A stretch of 64,000 bases of DNA from CAWCUZ01 sp963798795 (GCA_963798795.1 CAWCUZ010000001.1:1116001-1180000), one strand, 5' to 3'; shown: positions 34,101-43,348, counted from the stretch's first letter. The notes: generated from the sequence alone by a model not told the origin. Made by a program: numbers and translations.

Positions 34101-35092
34101 ACGCGCTCCCGGCCGCTCGCGCGGCACTCCGTGTCCGGGATCGACGCTCGACGATAGCCGCTCCGATGGGCGATCCCTGATGATCGATTGACCTCGCCCC
34201 CGGCTTCCCGACGCGCTCCCGGCCGCTCGCGCGGCACTCCGTGTCCGGGATCGACGCTCGACGATAGCCGCTCCGATGGGCGATCCCTGATGATCGATTG
34301 ACCTCGCCCCCGGCTTCCCGACGCGCTCCCGGCCGCTCGCGCGGCACTCCGTGTCCGGGATCGACGCTCGACGATAGCCGCTCCGATGGGCGATCCCTGA
34401 TGATCGATTGACCTCGCCCCCGGCTTCCCGACGCGCTCCCGGCCGCTCGCGCGGCACTCCGTGTCCGGGATCGACGCTCGACGATAGCCGCTCCGATGGG
34501 CGATCCCTGATGATCGATTGACCTCGCCCCCGGCTTCCCGACGCGCTCCCGGCCGCTCGCGCGGCACTCCGTGTCCGGGATCGACGCTCGACGATAGCCG
34601 CTCCGATGGGCGATTCCTGATGATCGATTGACCTCGCCCCCGGCTTCCCGACGCGCTCCCGGCCGCTCGCGCGGCACTCCGTGTCCGGGATCGACGCTCG
34701 ACGATAGCCGCTCCGATGGGCGATCCCTGATGATCGATTGACCTCGCCCCCGGCTTCCCGACGCGCTCCCGGCCGCTCGCGCGGCACTCCGTGTCAGGGT
34801 CCGTGTCAGGGATCGACGCTCGACGATAGCCGCTCCGATGGGCGATTCCTGATGATCGATTGACCTCGCCCCGGCTCCCCGACGCGCTCCCGGCCGCTCG
34901 CGCGGCACTCCGTGTCCGGGATCGACGCTCGACGATAGCCGCTCCGATGGGCGATTCCTGATGATCGATTGACCTCGCCCCCGGCTTCCCGACGCGCTCC
35001 CGGCCGCTCGCGCGGCACTCCGTGTCCGGGATCGACGCTCGACGATAGCCGCTCCGATGGGCGATCCCTGATGATCGATTGACCTCGCCCCC
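34101..35092. repeat. Tandem array B: nine units of 110 bases running into the OmpA-like gene
   Basis: Units start with ACGCGCTCCCGGCCGCTCGC at 34101, 34211, 34321, 34431, 34541, 34651, 34761, 34882 and 34992. Each contains GGGATCG and CGATCCC as a perfect 7-base inverted pair about 34 bases apart, and TGATGATCGATTGACC. The seventh unit carries a 12-base duplication. Other differences are mainly a C/T change in GGGCGATYCCTG. Because 110 is not a multiple of three, successive units rotate frame, and all three minus-strand frames are open. Confidence 0.95.
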
Positions 35093-36266
35093 GGCCCGGC
35101 CCGCAGGCCATGACCTTGAACTCGACCCGGCGATCGATGGCATCACTGGCGTCATCGGCGCCGGTACCGACGATGTTCTGGCTGTAGCCGACACCGGTCA
35201 CGCGAATCCGGTCCTTGAGATTCGGTTCCTCGGCCTCGAGGCGGCTCCGGATCGATTCCGCGCGGGCCAGCGAGAGCCGGTCGTTGAGCGACTCGGAGCC
35301 GCTGCGGCTCGTGTGGCCGATGATGCTCAGACAGCTCGACGACGCCCGCGCCGCGTGCGCAATCTGGCGCAGCCACATCGGATACATCCCGCTCAGTTCG
35401 GGATTCGGCCAGAACTCGTTGCTGCTGCCCGGCTGGAACAACAGCTTGACCGCCAGGTTGTCGGTCGCGAATCCCAGCGCGACGATCCGGCCAAACGCCT
35501 GCTCGGCCGCCAGGAGACGACCGAGCCGGACATTGCAGAGATACAGCCCATTGAACGTGCGCAGCTGCTGGCCGTCGGGCCGATCCGCCGCGGCGCTGTA
35601 GCCCGCCAGCGCCTGCTCCCACTGGCCGGCGTTGTAGGCCGCGAGCGCCTGCGCCAGTACGGCCGCCGTGGGAATCTGTTCGACGTACAGCGGATCCGCC
35701 AGGTTCCCCGCCGGGGTTTCCGCCGTCTTGACGTAGCCATCCACCGATCGATCCCGGACGAGCGACGGGCTGTCGCTGTAGAGGCGCGTGGGCGAATTGT
35801 CGAGACCGGCCTCGCGGAACCGCGCGGCCGACTGCGCCACGACCACCCCACTCTGCGGGTCGGTCAACGCGACGCTGACCGCGTAGCGATCCGGGGCCTG
35901 CACGACCGCGATCGTCCCGCTCAGCACCAGTCCGGCCTTCGACACGCCGCTCGCGTCGAACGGCACCACCGCCAGTCCACCAATGGCCGACGTCAGCGCC
36001 GGGCCGAGGGCCTGTTCGACTCGTTGCGACGCCCCGGTCTGCTGGCCGCTGGCTCGCTCCAGCAGCGGATCGATGACCAGCGTTCGCGTTCCGCGGCGTC
36101 CGAGCTGGCGTCCCAGGTCCGCCGCAATCGCGTTGACGCCGCCGGCGAGATCCAGCTCGCCAGGCGGGGCCGGCTGCTTCGCTTTGGTCGGAATGCACGA
36201 GACGGAGAGGGCGGCCAGGACGGCACCAGCCGCGACGCGCGACGACACCCAACTCGGCATACGCAT
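34806..36266 (-). CDS. OmpA-family lipoprotein whose C-terminal tail is encoded by tandem repeats
   Basis: It has a lipoprotein signal (VAAGAVLAALSVSC, lipobox Cys at residue 24), a middle region with a possible TPR pair (LAAYNAGQWEQALAGYSAAA), and a C-terminal OmpA domain (CLSIIGHTSRSGSESLNDRLSLARAESIRSRL, split here by family spacing, then DRRVEFKVMACG). OmpA domains bind peptidoglycan and normally end near VEFKVMAC. The frame continues for nearly 100 more residues through array B and closes at a TGA created by a variant repeat unit at 34806. The tail is therefore probably an accident of repeat expansion. Start 36266 is preceded by GGGGAG. Confidence 0.8.
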   Translation of the reverse strand: MRMPSWVSSRVAAGAVLAALSVSCIPTKAKQPAPPGELDLAGGVNAIAADLGRQLGRRGTRTLVIDPLLERASGQQTGASQRVEQALGPALTSAIGGLAVVPFDASGVSKAGLVLSGTIAVVQAPDRYAVSVALTDPQSGVVVAQSAARFREAGLDNSPTRLYSDSPSLVRDRSVDGYVKTAETPAGNLADPLYVEQIPTAAVLAQALAAYNAGQWEQALAGYSAAADRPDGQQLRTFNGLYLCNVRLGRLLAAEQAFGRIVALGFATDNLAVKLLFQPGSSNEFWPNPELSGMYPMWLRQIAHAARASSSCLSIIGHTSRSGSESLNDRLSLARAESIRSRLEAEEPNLKDRIRVTGVGYSQNIVGTGADDASDAIDRRVEFKVMACGPGRGRGQSIIRDRPSERLSSSVDPGHGVPRERPGARREAGGEVNRSSGIAHRSGYRRASIPDTECRASGRERVGEPGRGQSIIRNRPSERLSSSVDP

Positions 36267-36401
36267 GGGCTCCCCTGCAGATCGGATCGCGGTGCTATCC
36301 CGGCGGCAGTCGATGATATGCGCAGCCCCGCATGGCCGCAAGCAGCCCGGCGGATGGGTAGCGGGTCCGCCCACTACCGGCGGATGACGTGCGCCGCCGC
36401 G

Positions 36402-38168
36402 TCAGCCGCGGCAGTTGCGCGCCAGATACGTCTGCTCTGCCGCTGTGAGCGTCTCGCCGAGGCTGAGCCGTTCGAGCAGGCGAGCGCACTCGGGCGTCGT
36501 CGTGCGCGACCGGTTGGGGGAAGCGGGCGCGCCGGTCGGCTTGGCCGGTGTGACCGGCTGTGGGTCAGCCGGAGGGGGTTTCGGACCTGTGGCGCCTTGC
36601 CCGTTCTCCGGCGCCAGCGGAGCCGTCACGATTGGCGCCGGTTCCGGCGGTTCGGCGGGCGGACGTTCCGCCTCGCGGCGCTCGCGCTGCACCGCATCGA
36701 GGGCGGACTGGGCCGCGAGCGTCAGGCGCCCGGAAAACGCCATCACCTCCCGATACTTGGCCTCGGCCGTCGCGTAGTCCTTCTGGTTGCGCGCCGACTG
36801 CGCAGCGTTCCACGCGGACTGCTCGTCCGCAAAGATGCGCTCCAGTTCCCGAATCCGCGCCTCCGCCGTCTGGCGCTCCGGCCCCTCGAACCCCAGCGAG
36901 GCAAACGCCTTGTACTGCTCGAGCGCCGCTGCGCGGTCGCCCTGCGCGTCCAGGCGTTCGGCCGTCGCAAAGATCCGCAACGGCTCAGAGGATCCGCCGT
37001 TCGGGCCGGGAGCGAACAGGACCCACAGCACCAGTGCGACCACAACGACCGCGCCAACCGCGAGCGCGAGCAGCGCCGGTGCGCGGCGACGTCGGGCCTG
37101 GCGGCTCTCCTGCATCCGTTCCAGCGCGGTGCACACCTCCCGCGCCTGCTGGAAGCGCGCTCCCCGATCCTTGTTCAGGCACCGCTCGATCACCGCACGG
37201 AGGTCGGCCGGCACGCCATCCGGCAATGGCGCGGGCGGGTCTCTCAGGATGGACGTGAACAGTTGCTGCGCCGACCCGCCGCCCTTGAACGGCTTGGCGC
37301 CGCTCACCATCTCGTACAGGAGGACGCCGAGGGACCAGACGTCGGTGCGCACGTCAGCCGATTCGCCGCGCACCTGCTCCGGCGCCATCGCGTACGGCGT
37401 GCCGATCGGCACGCCGGCCGTCGCGAGCGTGACTTCCGTCGTCGCATTGGCCGTCAGCGGGTCTGCGCGGTGCGCCAGCCCGAAGTCCACGATCTTCAGC
37501 CGTCCGTCGTCGGTGACGATGGCGTTGGCGGCCTTGAGGTCGCGATGGATGACGCCGTGGTTGTGCGCATACGCAAGGGCGTCGGCGGCCTGGATGCCGA
37601 ACCGCAGCGTCTCGGCCAGGGTCAGGGCCCCTTCGTCGATCCGATCGCGCAGCGACCGGCCGCCGACGTACTCCATGGCGATGAAGGCTTCGGCGTCGGA
37701 TTCGCCCACTTCGTGGATGACGCAGATGTTGGGATGATTCAGCGCGGCGGCGTTGCGGGCTTCGCGCAGGAGCCGGGCGCTCGAGACCGCGCCGTCCGCC
37801 GCACCGCTGAGCATCTTGACGGCCACCTCCCGATGGAGTTTCGTGTCATAGGCGAGAAACACGGCGCCCATGCCGCCCCGCCCCAGGACCCGTTCGATGC
37901 GATAGCTGCCGAGCAGCGTGCCCGACTCGCCTCCGGGGCTGCCGCAACGCGACGCAAGGGCGACGGGCGGCGCGTCTTCCTGGTCCCCCTGGGGTCGGGC
38001 CGACGCGGTGCCCGGCGCCCGGGTGGTCAGCATCCACTCGACATCCCGGCGGAGCGCCTCGTCACCGCCACAGGTGGTCTGGAGAAACGCACGCTGATCC
38101 GCGTCCGAAAGCGTGCGGGCCTCGTCGGCGAGGCGTGCGATCCGCCGGCTGCGGTCAGTGTCGGTCAT
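36402..38168 (-). CDS. Hanks-type serine/threonine protein kinase with membrane anchor
   Basis: This 588-residue transmembrane kinase has a kinase domain at about residues 85-345: Gly loop GRGGMGAVF, Lys in VAVKML, HRDLKAAN catalytic loop, DFGLAH and MAPEQVRGE. A membrane helix (LLALAVGAVVVVALVLWVLF) follows. The periplasmic C-terminus has a helical segment (RIRELERIFADEQSAWNAAQ), then a Pro-rich linker and a Cys-bounded end (CARLLERLSLGETL...ARNC). The start is the ATG at 38168; a longer frame into the permease gene region is less likely. It shares strand with the ADOP permease upstream. Confidence 0.93.
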   Translation of the reverse strand: MTDTDRSRRIARLADEARTLSDADQRAFLQTTCGGDEALRRDVEWMLTTRAPGTASARPQGDQEDAPPVALASRCGSPGGESGTLLGSYRIERVLGRGGMGAVFLAYDTKLHREVAVKMLSGAADGAVSSARLLREARNAAALNHPNICVIHEVGESDAEAFIAMEYVGGRSLRDRIDEGALTLAETLRFGIQAADALAYAHNHGVIHRDLKAANAIVTDDGRLKIVDFGLAHRADPLTANATTEVTLATAGVPIGTPYAMAPEQVRGESADVRTDVWSLGVLLYEMVSGAKPFKGGGSAQQLFTSILRDPPAPLPDGVPADLRAVIERCLNKDRGARFQQAREVCTALERMQESRQARRRRAPALLALAVGAVVVVALVLWVLFAPGPNGGSSEPLRIFATAERLDAQGDRAAALEQYKAFASLGFEGPERQTAEARIRELERIFADEQSAWNAAQSARNQKDYATAEAKYREVMAFSGRLTLAAQSALDAVQRERREAERPPAEPPEPAPIVTAPLAPENGQGATGPKPPPADPQPVTPAKPTGAPASPNRSRTTTPECARLLERLSLGETLTAAEQTYLARNCRG

Positions 38169-38289
38169 CGGTCCGGCGCCGCGAACGCAGCGCCGCCCTA
38201 TTTTAGCGGCATCGGGGGCCTGCTCGCGTCGCGGCGCGAGCGCCGGGTCCACTTTCGCGACCGTTGCGAGTCCGGCCATGCACGCGACT

Positions 38290-40953
38290 CTATTGCTGGC
38301 GGAGCGCATCCACCGGGTCGATGCGGGCGGCCCGCATGGCGGGGGCCAGGCAGGCCGCGAGGGACACGACCGTGACGGCCGCGATGGCGGGCGCGAGCAC
38401 CATCGGACTCGTCAGCCGGCCCGAACTCGATGGGTCGCCGAACAGCCGCTGAAACACGAACGTGCACGCGACTCCCGCGGCCAGACCCAGCACGAGCTGG
38501 ACCACCGCGCCCTGCAGCACCAGGCGGGCGACGTGCAGCCGGCTCGCACCGAGCGCCATCCGCACGCCGATTTCGGGCTCGCGCTGGACGACCGAATGCG
38601 CGGTGACGGCATACAGTCCGACGAGCGCCAGGACAATGGCGATCGCGGAGAACGTGTCCAGAATGGCGGCCGAGATGCGGCCGTTCCACCCCGCTGCCCG
38701 GATGGACTGGTCGAGCGGCATGACCCGATCGATCGGAACGGTCCGGTCGAGCCGGCGCACGACGTCTCGCACCGCGGCCGTCAACGCACCCGGGTCGTCC
38801 GTTGCCGCACGCACGATCAGCACGCCCGATACCAGGGGTGCGGCACGATCCGGCAGATACACGATCGGATCCGGCGTGTCGGTCGGTCGCTGCTGCAGAT
38901 TGGGGGACACACCGACGACGATCGCCCACGGCGCCGCCGCGGCGGGCGTACCCGGCGGCGTCACGCGGATGCGCCGGCCAATCGCATCGCCGCCGGTACC
39001 GTACATCGCCGCGAACTGTCGATTCACGATGACGGCCTCGTGTCCCGGGGCGCCGTCGAGGTCATTGAACGGCCGGCCGCTCGCCATCGGCACGCCAAGC
39101 GCGTCGAAATACCCGACAGAAACCGTCAGCGTCTGCACGGTGGGAGCGGGCCCCTCCCTCACCGGTCGGTCCGCGATGCCAAGCTCCAGAGGTCGTGCGC
39201 CGCGGCGTGGCGCGTGGCTCGCGATCGTCGCGGCCGAAATCGTCCCGATGGTGCGGAGGCCGGCCAGCAGCTCGTCATGGAACCGCCGGCGATCGTCCGG
39301 CGTCCGGTATCGCTCTGCGGGCAGCGCCAGTTCGCCGACCAGCAGCCGGCCCGTGTCGATCGGCAGCTCGTCGTGCTGGGCCCTCGACACGAGCCCGAGC
39401 GACCCGCTGACATTGGCGACCAGGACGAGCGACAAGGCAAATTCGACCGTGAGCAAGACCGCGGTCCCCCTCCGGGCGCGCGCGCTGCCCGATCCGGGTC
39501 GACCCGCTTCCTTGAGCACGGCGCCCGGTTTCACGGCTGATATCTGGAGGGCCGGCGCGAGCCCGCAGAGCAACACCGTGCTCACGCACAGCAGCGTCAG
39601 CGCCAGCAGGACTCGCCCGTCGACGACGAAGACAATCCAGTACGGCAACGGGGACGTCTCGGGCACGCTGTTGGCCAGCAGGCGCATGGCGACCCACGAC
39701 AGTCCCAGCCCGAAGCCGCCCGCCAGCGCCGCGAGCAGCGCGCTCTCGACCAGCGCCTGCCGGACGATCCGCAGCCGCGTCGCCCCGATCGACGACCGGA
39801 TCGCGAACTCGCGCGTGCGCGACGCGGCCCGCATGAGCAGCAGGCTCGCGACGTTGGCGCACGCGATGAGGAACACGAGTCCCCCCGCCGTCATGAACGC
39901 CAGCCAGACGGTGTCGGTGAGGCGCCCGTTGAAATGGTCGTTGATCGGCACGCTGCGGATGCGCAGTTCGCCCCCGGCGTTCCCGGCGGCGATCGCGGCC
40001 GCCAGGCCGTCCAGCTCGGCCTGCGCGGTCGCAGCCGTGACGACCTCGCCGCCGGCCGTCGAGGCCAGCCGGCCAACCACCGACAGCGTTCGCTGGCTCC
40101 GCGGCGCGTCGTCGATGCCCGGAAGCCTCGCCAGCGGCAGCCACAGCGCGGCGTTTCCGGGAAAGCGAAATCCGTCCGCCATCACGCCGACTACCGTCGC
40201 CGCGACACCGTCCAGCGTGATCGACCGCCCGATGATCGACTCGTCTCCGCCGTAGCGCGCCCTCCACAGCGCGCCGCCCAGGACGACGACCGGCGGCGCG
40301 CCATGGCGGTCGTCGCCGGGCCGGAACTCCCGGCCGAGCCGGGCGGCTTCGCCCAGCAATCGAAACGCGCCGGCCGAGATGTACGTCCCGCTGACGCGAT
40401 CGGCCGCCAGACCCTCGTCGCTGACGACGATCGGAGCCGTCGCATAGGCGGCCGTCCCCTCGAACGCCGTGCCCGCGCGGCGGACGTCGTCGAAATCGCG
40501 ATACGACAGTCCCGCCGGCCGTCCCGAACGGTCTTCGGTCGTGAGGAAGAGGACGCGGTCCGGCCGATCGATCGGTAGCCCCCGAATGCAGATCGCGTTG
40601 ACGATGGCGAATGCCGCGTTGCTCACGCTGAGACCGGCGGCGAGGGCGACCGCGGCCAGGACGGTGAAGCGCGCATCCCTCCGGAGGCGGCGCGCCGCGT
40701 GGCCGAGGTCGTACGCCACTGCCCCGACCCACGCCAGCCCGCGCTGGTCCCGGTACGACTCCTTGACCTGCTCCACTCCGCCGAACGCGCGCCGCGCCGC
40801 CGCCTCGGCGTCCTCGCGGGACAGACCCGCCTCGACGTAGTCGTCGACCAGGCTGTCGAGGTGCGATTCGATCTCGTCGTGCAACTGGCGTTCGCGCCGA
40901 CCGCGCAGGATCAGGTCCAGCAGCCGCGAGGTGAACACGCGCAGCCGAGTCAT
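38290..40953 (-). CDS. ADOP-type duplicated FtsX/MacB-like permease
   Basis: This 887-residue permease is of the kind described as acidobacterial duplicated orphan permease. The N-terminal cytoplasmic segment (RERQLHDEIESHLDSLVDDY, RRAFGGVEQVKE) is characteristic. It is followed by two copies of MacB-like periplasmic domain plus FtsX four-helix units (AFAIVNAICIRGLP, ARFTVLAAVALAAGLS, then MRAASRTREFAIRSSIGATR and VQREPEIGVRMALGASR), ending DPVDALRQQ. No ATPase gene is adjacent. The gene overlaps padR by ATGA. Function is presumably envelope transport or mechanotransmission, not established. Confidence 0.93.
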   Translation of the reverse strand: MTRLRVFTSRLLDLILRGRRERQLHDEIESHLDSLVDDYVEAGLSREDAEAAARRAFGGVEQVKESYRDQRGLAWVGAVAYDLGHAARRLRRDARFTVLAAVALAAGLSVSNAAFAIVNAICIRGLPIDRPDRVLFLTTEDRSGRPAGLSYRDFDDVRRAGTAFEGTAAYATAPIVVSDEGLAADRVSGTYISAGAFRLLGEAARLGREFRPGDDRHGAPPVVVLGGALWRARYGGDESIIGRSITLDGVAATVVGVMADGFRFPGNAALWLPLARLPGIDDAPRSQRTLSVVGRLASTAGGEVVTAATAQAELDGLAAAIAAGNAGGELRIRSVPINDHFNGRLTDTVWLAFMTAGGLVFLIACANVASLLLMRAASRTREFAIRSSIGATRLRIVRQALVESALLAALAGGFGLGLSWVAMRLLANSVPETSPLPYWIVFVVDGRVLLALTLLCVSTVLLCGLAPALQISAVKPGAVLKEAGRPGSGSARARRGTAVLLTVEFALSLVLVANVSGSLGLVSRAQHDELPIDTGRLLVGELALPAERYRTPDDRRRFHDELLAGLRTIGTISAATIASHAPRRGARPLELGIADRPVREGPAPTVQTLTVSVGYFDALGVPMASGRPFNDLDGAPGHEAVIVNRQFAAMYGTGGDAIGRRIRVTPPGTPAAAAPWAIVVGVSPNLQQRPTDTPDPIVYLPDRAAPLVSGVLIVRAATDDPGALTAAVRDVVRRLDRTVPIDRVMPLDQSIRAAGWNGRISAAILDTFSAIAIVLALVGLYAVTAHSVVQREPEIGVRMALGASRLHVARLVLQGAVVQLVLGLAAGVACTFVFQRLFGDPSSSGRLTSPMVLAPAIAAVTVVSLAACLAPAMRAARIDPVDALRQQ

Positions 40954-41282
40954 GACTCGCTGCCGAGCATGCGGCCCACCATGGCGACGGTGCGGGCCCA
41001 GTCCGCCGTCTCCTTCGCCAACTGCCGCCGGCCCGCTCGGGTGATCGCGTAGAAACGGGCGCGCCGGTTCCGTTCGCTGATGCCCCAGGCGCCCGCGATC
41101 CAGCCCTTCTGCTCGAGGCGCAGCAGCGCCGGATAGATGGTCCCCTGGTTGAGCGCGAGGCCGCCCTCGGCGACCTGCTCGATCCGGCGGGCGATGCCGT
41201 AGCCGTGGAGACGCCCCATGGCGGCGAGCGTCGCCAGCACCATCAGATCCAGCGTGCCGTAGGGCACTTCCGGCTGCGTCAT
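40950..41282 (-). CDS. PadR-family transcriptional regulator
   Basis: This 110-residue winged-helix regulator has the PadR domain in full (YGTLDLMVLATLAAMGRLHGYGIARRIE, GTIYPALLRLEQKGWIAG, RRARFYAITRAGRRQL). It starts at ATG 41282 and overlaps the permease gene by four bases. PadR-ADOP pairs are typical of Acidobacteriota, where PadR probably represses the pair. The ligand is unknown. Confidence 0.93.
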   Translation of the reverse strand: MTQPEVPYGTLDLMVLATLAAMGRLHGYGIARRIEQVAEGGLALNQGTIYPALLRLEQKGWIAGAWGISERNRRARFYAITRAGRRQLAKETADWARTVAMVGRMLGSES

Positions 41283-41315
41283 GGCGGATCCTCGAGGCGC
41301 CGAGGATGCCACATC

Positions 41316-41335
41316 TATAGTCAGACAGTCAACAT
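41316..41335. promoter_or_regulatory. Possible PadR operator upstream of padR
   Basis: TATAGTCAGACAGTCAACAT is an AT-richer patch with repeated AGTCA words, about 35-50 bases upstream of the padR start. PadR regulators commonly bind such sites in their own promoters. The symmetry is weak, so this is tentative. Confidence 0.3.
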
Positions 41336-41420
41336 GAGCGCGAGAGATTCCGGGCGCGGAGCGGATTGACGACCAGGCCGGGCGCCGGCTGCTGCCCGCG
41401 AAACGCCGCCGGCATCCGCG

Positions 41421-42044
41421 CTACTTGATCACTTCCAGCGAGACCTGCACCCGCACCTGCTCGCCGGTGATCTTGTCGGTCGCCGTCGTGAACTCCACCG
41501 TCTGTCCGTCGGCCAGCACGGGATGGGTGATGGACGTGAACGACTGGAAATTCGGCAGGCCCTTGGTCGCCGGCATCGCGAGGCCCGCTTGCGCGTCGCC
41601 GAAGACGGCCGAGTCGTCGACGGTGAGATCCAGGCGGTACCGCCCCCCCTCCTGCGATACGGCGCTGCAGTCGATGCTCGTGCCCAGGCGCCGATAGTTG
41701 TAGCTGGTGACCGGCGTTGCCGTGCCGTCGCCAGCCTTGAACGTCGTCGTCGGAACGGCCACCTCCTCGCCCATGCGCAGGCTGGTGGCATTCCGATCGT
41801 TCGCATTGACCCACAGCGTAAACGGCAGACTGCCGGTCTTGCGTTCGCCGTTGAAGCGGGAAATGACGACCGTGACCTTCAGGGACACGACCGGTGTCGC
41901 CGCCTGCTCCGTCGAGGGCCGCGCGGGCGCCGGTTGCTGGGCCGCCTGCAACGTGAACGCCCACCGGGACGCCAGGATCAGCGCGACCGTCGCGACGATC
42001 GTCCCCGCGGTCCTGGCATAGCGCGCTTTCTGCAGTGCCTTCAC
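41421..42044 (-). CDS. Exported protein of an ECF sigma operon, unknown function
   Basis: This 207-residue protein starts at GTG 42044 with GGAGG five bases upstream. An N-terminal anchor or signal (AGTIVATVALILASRWAFTL) is followed by a beta-rich domain (VVSLKVTVVISRFNGERKTG, LPFTLWVNANDR, VRVQVSLEVIK). The pattern resembles small secreted proteins that are targets or sensors of sigma/anti-sigma systems. I do not recognise the family. Its start overlaps the anti-sigma stop (GTGA), so it is the third gene of that operon. Confidence 0.7.
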   Translation of the reverse strand: MKALQKARYARTAGTIVATVALILASRWAFTLQAAQQPAPARPSTEQAATPVVSLKVTVVISRFNGERKTGSLPFTLWVNANDRNATSLRMGEEVAVPTTTFKAGDGTATPVTSYNYRRLGTSIDCSAVSQEGGRYRLDLTVDDSAVFGDAQAGLAMPATKGLPNFQSFTSITHPVLADGQTVEFTTATDKITGEQVRVQVSLEVIK

Positions 42045-42706
42045 GGAAGCCTCCCTGCCGCGGTGAAGCGGCGAATCCGATTCGATTCCGCGCCGGCCGA
42101 CCGGCCGCCGCCTTCCGGTGGTCGATCTCCGATCCGGGTGACCACGATCGGCGCCACCGTCAGCGGCTCGACCGTCAACGTGGCCGGTGCCGGCTCGGGC
42201 AACTCGCTGTCGGGCGCCACCTGCACCTTCACCGAGTCGGCATGGTCGGCCAGCGCGCGCGTCCACAACTGGCGCAACACCGCGGCCTGGTTCGTGATCA
42301 CGGCCGGGTCGGCCGTGTCGGCAGCGACCTGAACCGGCGCTTGCGGCGACGACGCCGCCGGACGCGCGCGCGATGCCTCTCGAAGCGTGGGCCGGCTATC
42401 GTCCGGAACCGGAGCGGCGGACGGCGCGGCGGGCGACGGTGCGTCGGGCGCCGCGACCCGCGCGATGGACAGGTCACCCGTCGAGTGGTTCGCGCCGCGC
42501 CCGGACCGGTTCCACGCCGCCACGCCCCACATGGTGGCAATCACCAGTCCGGCGGCGGCTGCGGTCAGGGGCACCCATCGCCAGAACGTTCGTGGCGTCG
42601 AAACCCTCCGGCGTACGCCGTCGGCGAATCCATCGGATGGCCGGACGGCGAGCGTTCGGCTGAGCTCTGCCAGCAGCTCGTCGACGCGTGCGTGATGGTC
42701 GATCAT
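42041..42706 (-). CDS. Putative membrane anti-sigma factor
   Basis: This 221-residue single-pass protein has a short cytoplasmic N-terminus (DHHARVDELLAELSRTLAV), a membrane helix (WRWVPLTAAAAGLVIATMWG) and a Pro/Ala-rich extracytoplasmic region (residues 70-221). No zinc-binding ZAS motif is seen. Assignment rests on the direct overlap with the sigma gene (ATGA), the topology and the operon order sigma, anti-sigma, secreted protein. Confidence 0.65.
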   Translation of the reverse strand: MIDHHARVDELLAELSRTLAVRPSDGFADGVRRRVSTPRTFWRWVPLTAAAAGLVIATMWGVAAWNRSGRGANHSTGDLSIARVAAPDAPSPAAPSAAPVPDDSRPTLREASRARPAASSPQAPVQVAADTADPAVITNQAAVLRQLWTRALADHADSVKVQVAPDSELPEPAPATLTVEPLTVAPIVVTRIGDRPPEGGGRSAGAESNRIRRFTAAGRLP

Positions 42707-43248
42707 CGCAGCCACTCCTGCAGCTTCTTTCTCGCCTCGAACAGCCGGGACTTCACCGTGCCCTCGGCGATGTCCAGCAGGACGGCCACGTCGCGCACGC
42801 CGTGGCCTTGAATCGCCGACAGGACCACGACGAGACGGAGCTTCTCGGGGAGCCGGTCGATCGCGGACCACAGGCGCGCCGATCGTTCCTGCGTCAGGGC
42901 CTGGCGCTCGAGGTCGACGGGCGCCGCCTCCGGCCGCTCCCGCGCGGCGCGTTCCTCCCGGGCCATCCGCCGCCGATCGGCCTTGCGCCGATCGAGCGCG
43001 AGCCGCCAGGTCATGCGCGCGAGCCAGGCCCGGAACCGGTCCCGGTCGCGGAGGTCGCCGAACCGCCGGTGCGCCCGGGCGAAGGCTTCCTGCGCCACGT
43101 CCTCGGCGTCCTCGCGCTGACGCAGGACGCTGAACGCCACCCGGAAGGCCAGCGCCGCCGAATCCACCAGCCGGGCCTCGAACTCCCGGGTCCAGGACCG
43201 GTCCGCGGTCACGGGCCAGTCGGAGAGGCGGTTGGCAAGCTCATGCAT
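42703..43248 (-). CDS. ECF-type RNA polymerase sigma factor
   Basis: This 181-residue two-domain sigma factor has sigma2 at residues 25-95 (ALAFRVAFSVLRQREDAEDV, AQEAFARAHRRFGDL, FRAWLARMTWRLALDRRKAD) and sigma4 at residues 120-180 (LPEKLRLVVVLSAIQGHG, VRDVAVLLDIAEGTVKSRLF helix-turn-helix). It heads a three-gene operon and diverges from a secreted-protein gene across 100 bases, where its own target promoter may lie. Confidence 0.92.
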   Translation of the reverse strand: MHELANRLSDWPVTADRSWTREFEARLVDSAALAFRVAFSVLRQREDAEDVAQEAFARAHRRFGDLRDRDRFRAWLARMTWRLALDRRKADRRRMAREERAARERPEAAPVDLERQALTQERSARLWSAIDRLPEKLRLVVVLSAIQGHGVRDVAVLLDIAEGTVKSRLFEARKKLQEWLR

Positions 43249-43348
43249 GGGCGCTCACCTACAAGACGCCGCGCCAGGCGGCCCGGTTCGGTTACTGTGG
43301 GTGGTGGCGCCCCGAGAGTCGTGGCGCCAGCCGATCGAAGGAGCTGCC

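Noticed and set aside
33709..35092. CRISPR array
   Set aside because: The repeats are contiguous 104- and 110-base units without unique spacers, and no cas genes are nearby.
33352..35092. Integrative element inserted at tmRNA
   Set aside because: No integrase, no second copy of the tmRNA 3' end at a far boundary, and the flanking genes are normal.
33611..35194. Long minus-strand reading frames across the repeats as a repeat protein
   Set aside because: They are open in all three frames and lack a start, a ribosome site or homology; only the tail of the OmpA frame is credible.
35079..38375. Very long plus-strand frame of about 1100 codons
   Set aside because: It is Arg/Ala/Gly-rich shadow of the OmpA and kinase genes, a common effect of high GC.
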